This document shows, piece after piece, positions 61,810 through 64,000 of a DNA stretch of 64,000 nt. Positions within the stretch are counted from its first letter, which is position 1, and each line of letters starts with the position of its first letter. Source of the DNA: Nocardiopsis ganjiahuensis DSM 45031. Its GTDB lineage: Bacteria; Actinomycetota; Actinomycetes; Streptosporangiales; Streptosporangiaceae. The translations under genes were made by a program, and so were the position numbers. Below the pieces are notes generated by a model. It searched no databases, had not been told where the DNA came from, and was given only the letters and a program-made list of their open reading frames with translations. The stretch is taken from NCBI RefSeq assembly GCF_000341085.1, contig NZ_ANBA01000011.1:248001-312000 (forward strand), read 5' to 3'.

Positions 61810-63588
61810 TTGCCCGTTCCCACGGGTGTCCCCGGCCCCTGGGGAACTCTCCCGCTCCCCCGCTCCGCACTTCCCCCCATCGGCACCCCCGACCTGCGCG
61901 GCCCCTTCCGCTTCGTGTGGTGGCTGATCGCCTCGCAGCCCTGGCGCGTCCTGCGCGGCACGTTCTACGGCACCCTGTGGATGGTCGGGCTGATGACCCC
62001 GCCCTACCTGCTCTCCCGGGCCATCGACGACGGGCTGCGCGCCGAGAACGTCCGGGCGCTCCTCCTGTGGGCCGGGATCACCGCCGTGGTCGCCGTGGTC
62101 ACCGCGACCGTGTCGATCCTGCGGCACCGGACGATGTTCCTGGTCCGCACGGACGCCGCGCTCCGCACCATGCGCGCGATCACCCGGCACTCCACGGTGC
62201 TGGGCTCGTCCCTGTCCCGCCGGGTCACCTCCGGTGAGCTCTCCACGGTGCAGGCCTCCGACGTCCTCCAGATCGCCCACATCCTGACCCTGACCGGCCC
62301 CGGCGTGGGCTCGATCATCGGCTACGTGGGCGTCGCCGTCCTGCTGTTCACCATCTCCCCGCTGCTCGCCGCGATCGTCGTGCTCGGGGTCCCGGTGCTG
62401 GGCCTGGTCATCGGCCCCCTGATGGGCCGGCTGCACAGCAGGCAGGCCGTCTACCGCGAGCACCAGGGGCGCACCACCGCGCTGGCCGCGGACATCGTGT
62501 CCGGTCTGCGGGTCCTGTGCGGGATCGGCGGCAAGACGCACTTCGCCCGCCGCTACGAGGAGCGGTCCGGGGAGCTGCTCCACCAGGGCTACCGGGTCAG
62601 CGAGACCACCAGCTGGTTCCAGGCCGTGAGCGCCTGCCTGCCCGTGGTCTTCCTCGGCGCGGTCACCTGGGTGGCCGCCCGCCTGGCCGTGACCGGCCAG
62701 GTCACCGTCGGCGAGACCGTCGCCGTCTACGCCTACGTGGCGGTCCTCATCCTCCCGGTCTTCTTCCTCGTCGAGATGGCCGACTCCGTCGTCCAGGGCC
62801 TGGTCTGCGTGCGCCGGGCGCTCGCCCTGCTCACCCTCGAACCCCCGCGCACCGGCAGCGGCAGGGACCTCCCCGGACCGGAGGAGGATTCGGAACTGGT
62901 CGAACCGCGCTCCGGGGTGACCGTCCCGCCGGGCCTGACCACCGCCCTGGCCGGTGCCGTCCCCCGGCAGGCCGCCGAGGTCGTGGACCGGCTGGGCCGC
63001 TTCACCGCCTCCGACACCCTGTGGGGCGGTACCGGGCTGCGCGACCTGGCGCTCGACGAGGTCCGCCACCGGATCCTGGTCTCCGACAACGACTCCTACC
63101 TGTTCGCCGGCTCCCTGCGTGAGGTCCTGGACCCGCACGGAACCCGGACCGACACCGAGATCCACTCGGCACTGCACGTCGCGGGCGCCGACGACGTGGT
63201 CACGTCCATGCCCGACGGCCTGGACTCCGCGGTGGAACCCCAGGGCCGCAACCTCTCCGGCGGCCAGCGCCAACGGGTCAGGCTGGCCCGGGCCGTGCTC
63301 GCCGACCCCGAGGTCCTGCTCCTGGTCGAACCCACCTCGGCCGTGGACGCGCACACCGAGTCCACCATCGCCGAACGGCTGCACGGGGCCAGGGCCGGAC
63401 GTACCACCGTGATCGTGAGTTCCTCCCCGCTGCTGCTGGACCGGGCGGACCGGGTGGTCCTGCTCGTGAACGGGGAGGCCGCAGCCGTCGGCACCCATGG
63501 TGAGCTGCTCACCGAACGGCCGGACTACCGGGCGCTGGTCTTCCGCGGCGCCCCGAACGGCGAGAACGGCGAGGAGAGCCCGCAGTGA
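61810..63588 (+). CDS. ABC exporter half-transporter with degenerate ATPase domain
   Basis: This 592-residue protein has six membrane helices at about 40-330 and an ATPase-like domain at about 360-585. The signature LSGGQRQRVRLARAVL is perfect. The Walker A motif is missing: the place reads LAGAVPRQAAEVV. The Walker B Asp is Val (LLLVEPTSAVD). The Q-loop reads VSDNDSYLF and the H-loop His is Ser (IVSSSP). So it cannot hydrolyse ATP alone but can complete the site of a partner. The partner is encoded next, overlapping by GTGA. The TTG at 61810 has CGGAGG 6 bases upstream; an ATG at 61777 without a site is the alternative. Confidence 0.88.
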   Translation: MPVPTGVPGPWGTLPLPRSALPPIGTPDLRGPFRFVWWLIASQPWRVLRGTFYGTLWMVGLMTPPYLLSRAIDDGLRAENVRALLLWAGITAVVAVVTATVSILRHRTMFLVRTDAALRTMRAITRHSTVLGSSLSRRVTSGELSTVQASDVLQIAHILTLTGPGVGSIIGYVGVAVLLFTISPLLAAIVVLGVPVLGLVIGPLMGRLHSRQAVYREHQGRTTALAADIVSGLRVLCGIGGKTHFARRYEERSGELLHQGYRVSETTSWFQAVSACLPVVFLGAVTWVAARLAVTGQVTVGETVAVYAYVAVLILPVFFLVEMADSVVQGLVCVRRALALLTLEPPRTGSGRDLPGPEEDSELVEPRSGVTVPPGLTTALAGAVPRQAAEVVDRLGRFTASDTLWGGTGLRDLALDEVRHRILVSDNDSYLFAGSLREVLDPHGTRTDTEIHSALHVAGADDVVTSMPDGLDSAVEPQGRNLSGGQRQRVRLARAVLADPEVLLLVEPTSAVDAHTESTIAERLHGARAGRTTVIVSSSPLLLDRADRVVLLVNGEAAAVGTHGELLTERPDYRALVFRGAPNGENGEESPQ

Positions 63589-64000
63589 CCGAACGACTCC
63601 CGGTCGCGGACCGCGCCCAGGTGCGCCGCGACACCGTCCGGCTGCTGAGCACCGAACGCGGACGGGTGTTCCGGCTGATCCTGCTGACCTGTCTGGCCGC
63701 CGGCGCCGGACTGGTCGGCCCGTACCTGCTGGGCCGGATCATCAACATGGTGGAGGAGGGCACCGCCACGCTGGGCCGTGTGGACCTGCTGGCCGCCTGC
63801 GTGGTGGCGGCGGCCTTTCTCCAGCTCCTGCTGACCCGGTACGCGCGCCGTGCCATCTACCGCTTCGGCGAACACGTCCTGCGGCGGCTGCGCGAGGACT
63901 TCGTCGGCCGGGTGCTGTCCCTGCCCACCCGGGTGGTGGAGCGTTCGGGCACCGGCGACCTCACCACCCGCGTCTCGGCGGACGTGGCGACCGTGGGGAC
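63585..64000 (+). CDS. ABC exporter second half-transporter (5' part, runs off the window)
   Basis: The first 138 residues show the start of an ABC exporter membrane domain: two hydrophobic helices (about 29-49 and 67-84), then the coupling region YRFGEHVLRRLREDFVGRVLSLPTRVVERSGTGDLTTRVSADV, typical of the family. The ATPase is outside the window. The GTG overlaps the upstream TGA as GTGA. It presumably supplies the working ATPase motifs that the first subunit lacks. Confidence 0.88.
   Translation, partial: MTERLPVADRAQVRRDTVRLLSTERGRVFRLILLTCLAAGAGLVGPYLLGRIINMVEEGTATLGRVDLLAACVVAAAFLQLLLTRYARRAIYRFGEHVLRRLREDFVGRVLSLPTRVVERSGTGDLTTRVSADVATVG

Overview
The window is high-GC DNA from a filamentous-type actinobacterium. 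Gene content and style point to the Nocardiopsis/Streptosporangiales area: a DUF397 protein, SigE-family and membrane-tethered ECF sigma factors, a stand-alone NB-ARC/TPR protein, DUF3151, and frequent GTG/TTG starts. The genus is inference, because no 16S or other marker is present. It is mostly ordinary chromosome. I see no integrase, transposase, phage module, CRISPR array or obvious biosynthetic gene cluster. About 50 protein genes and one tRNA are supported.

Layout. 0-5 kb: a PfkB sugar kinase (cut by the window edge) coupled to an AGE-type sugar isomerase; divergent from it a KefB-like antiporter with a UBP zinc finger; a convergent alpha/beta hydrolase. 5-11 kb: acyltransferase-3, nadE, a glycolipid-binding-domain protein, putP and a GntR/FadR regulator with a likely operator pair in front of putP. 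11.5-14.8 kb: NB-ARC/TPR protein, DUF397 protein and a lower-GC patch. 14.8-19 kb: nrdA-nrdB (ribonucleotide reductase; the small subunit has Phe at the radical site) with an NrdR-like box and a long leader. 19.4-26 kb: TPR protein, NYN-domain RNase-like protein, a 971-residue membrane-tethered ECF sigma factor and a degenerate GGDEF-like protein. 26-30.5 kb: small and membrane proteins, GNAT, cutA, pyrE and a RodZ-C-like membrane protein.

30.8-43 kb is the housekeeping core: class II fructose-bisphosphate aldolase, DUF3151, purA, purD, purC, murA and a regulator. A secreted Cys protein and a three-gene ABC cassette sit between fba and DUF3151. 43-48 kb: hisC, a lipoprotein, a MauE-type redox membrane protein coupled to a Cys-rich RlpA-like protein, two tiny coupled ORFs and a SigE-family sigma factor. 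48-52.7 kb: an ABC exporter, tRNA-Ser(GCU), a cysteine-hydrolase-like protein lacking its catalytic residues, and glycerol dehydrogenase. 52.7-57.8 kb: a potassium unit in which trkH is coupled to a KdpE-like regulator and faces a divergent KdpD kinase, with phased direct repeats between them. 57.8-64 kb: M3 peptidase, a membrane-anchored type-1 periplasmic-binding-like protein, and a heterodimeric ABC exporter whose first subunit has a degenerate nucleotide-binding domain; the second subunit is cut by the window end.

The most interesting items for follow-up are the tethered sigma factor, the KdpDE-TrkH arrangement with its repeats, the degenerate ABC half-transporter, the pseudo-isochorismatase, the Phe-type NrdB with altered NrdA ATP-cone, the MauE/Cys-rich pair with two tiny ORFs, and a DnaA-box-like palindrome found at two distant sites. 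No single locus is clearly an undescribed system. All family calls come from reading motifs in the translated sequence; no database search was run.
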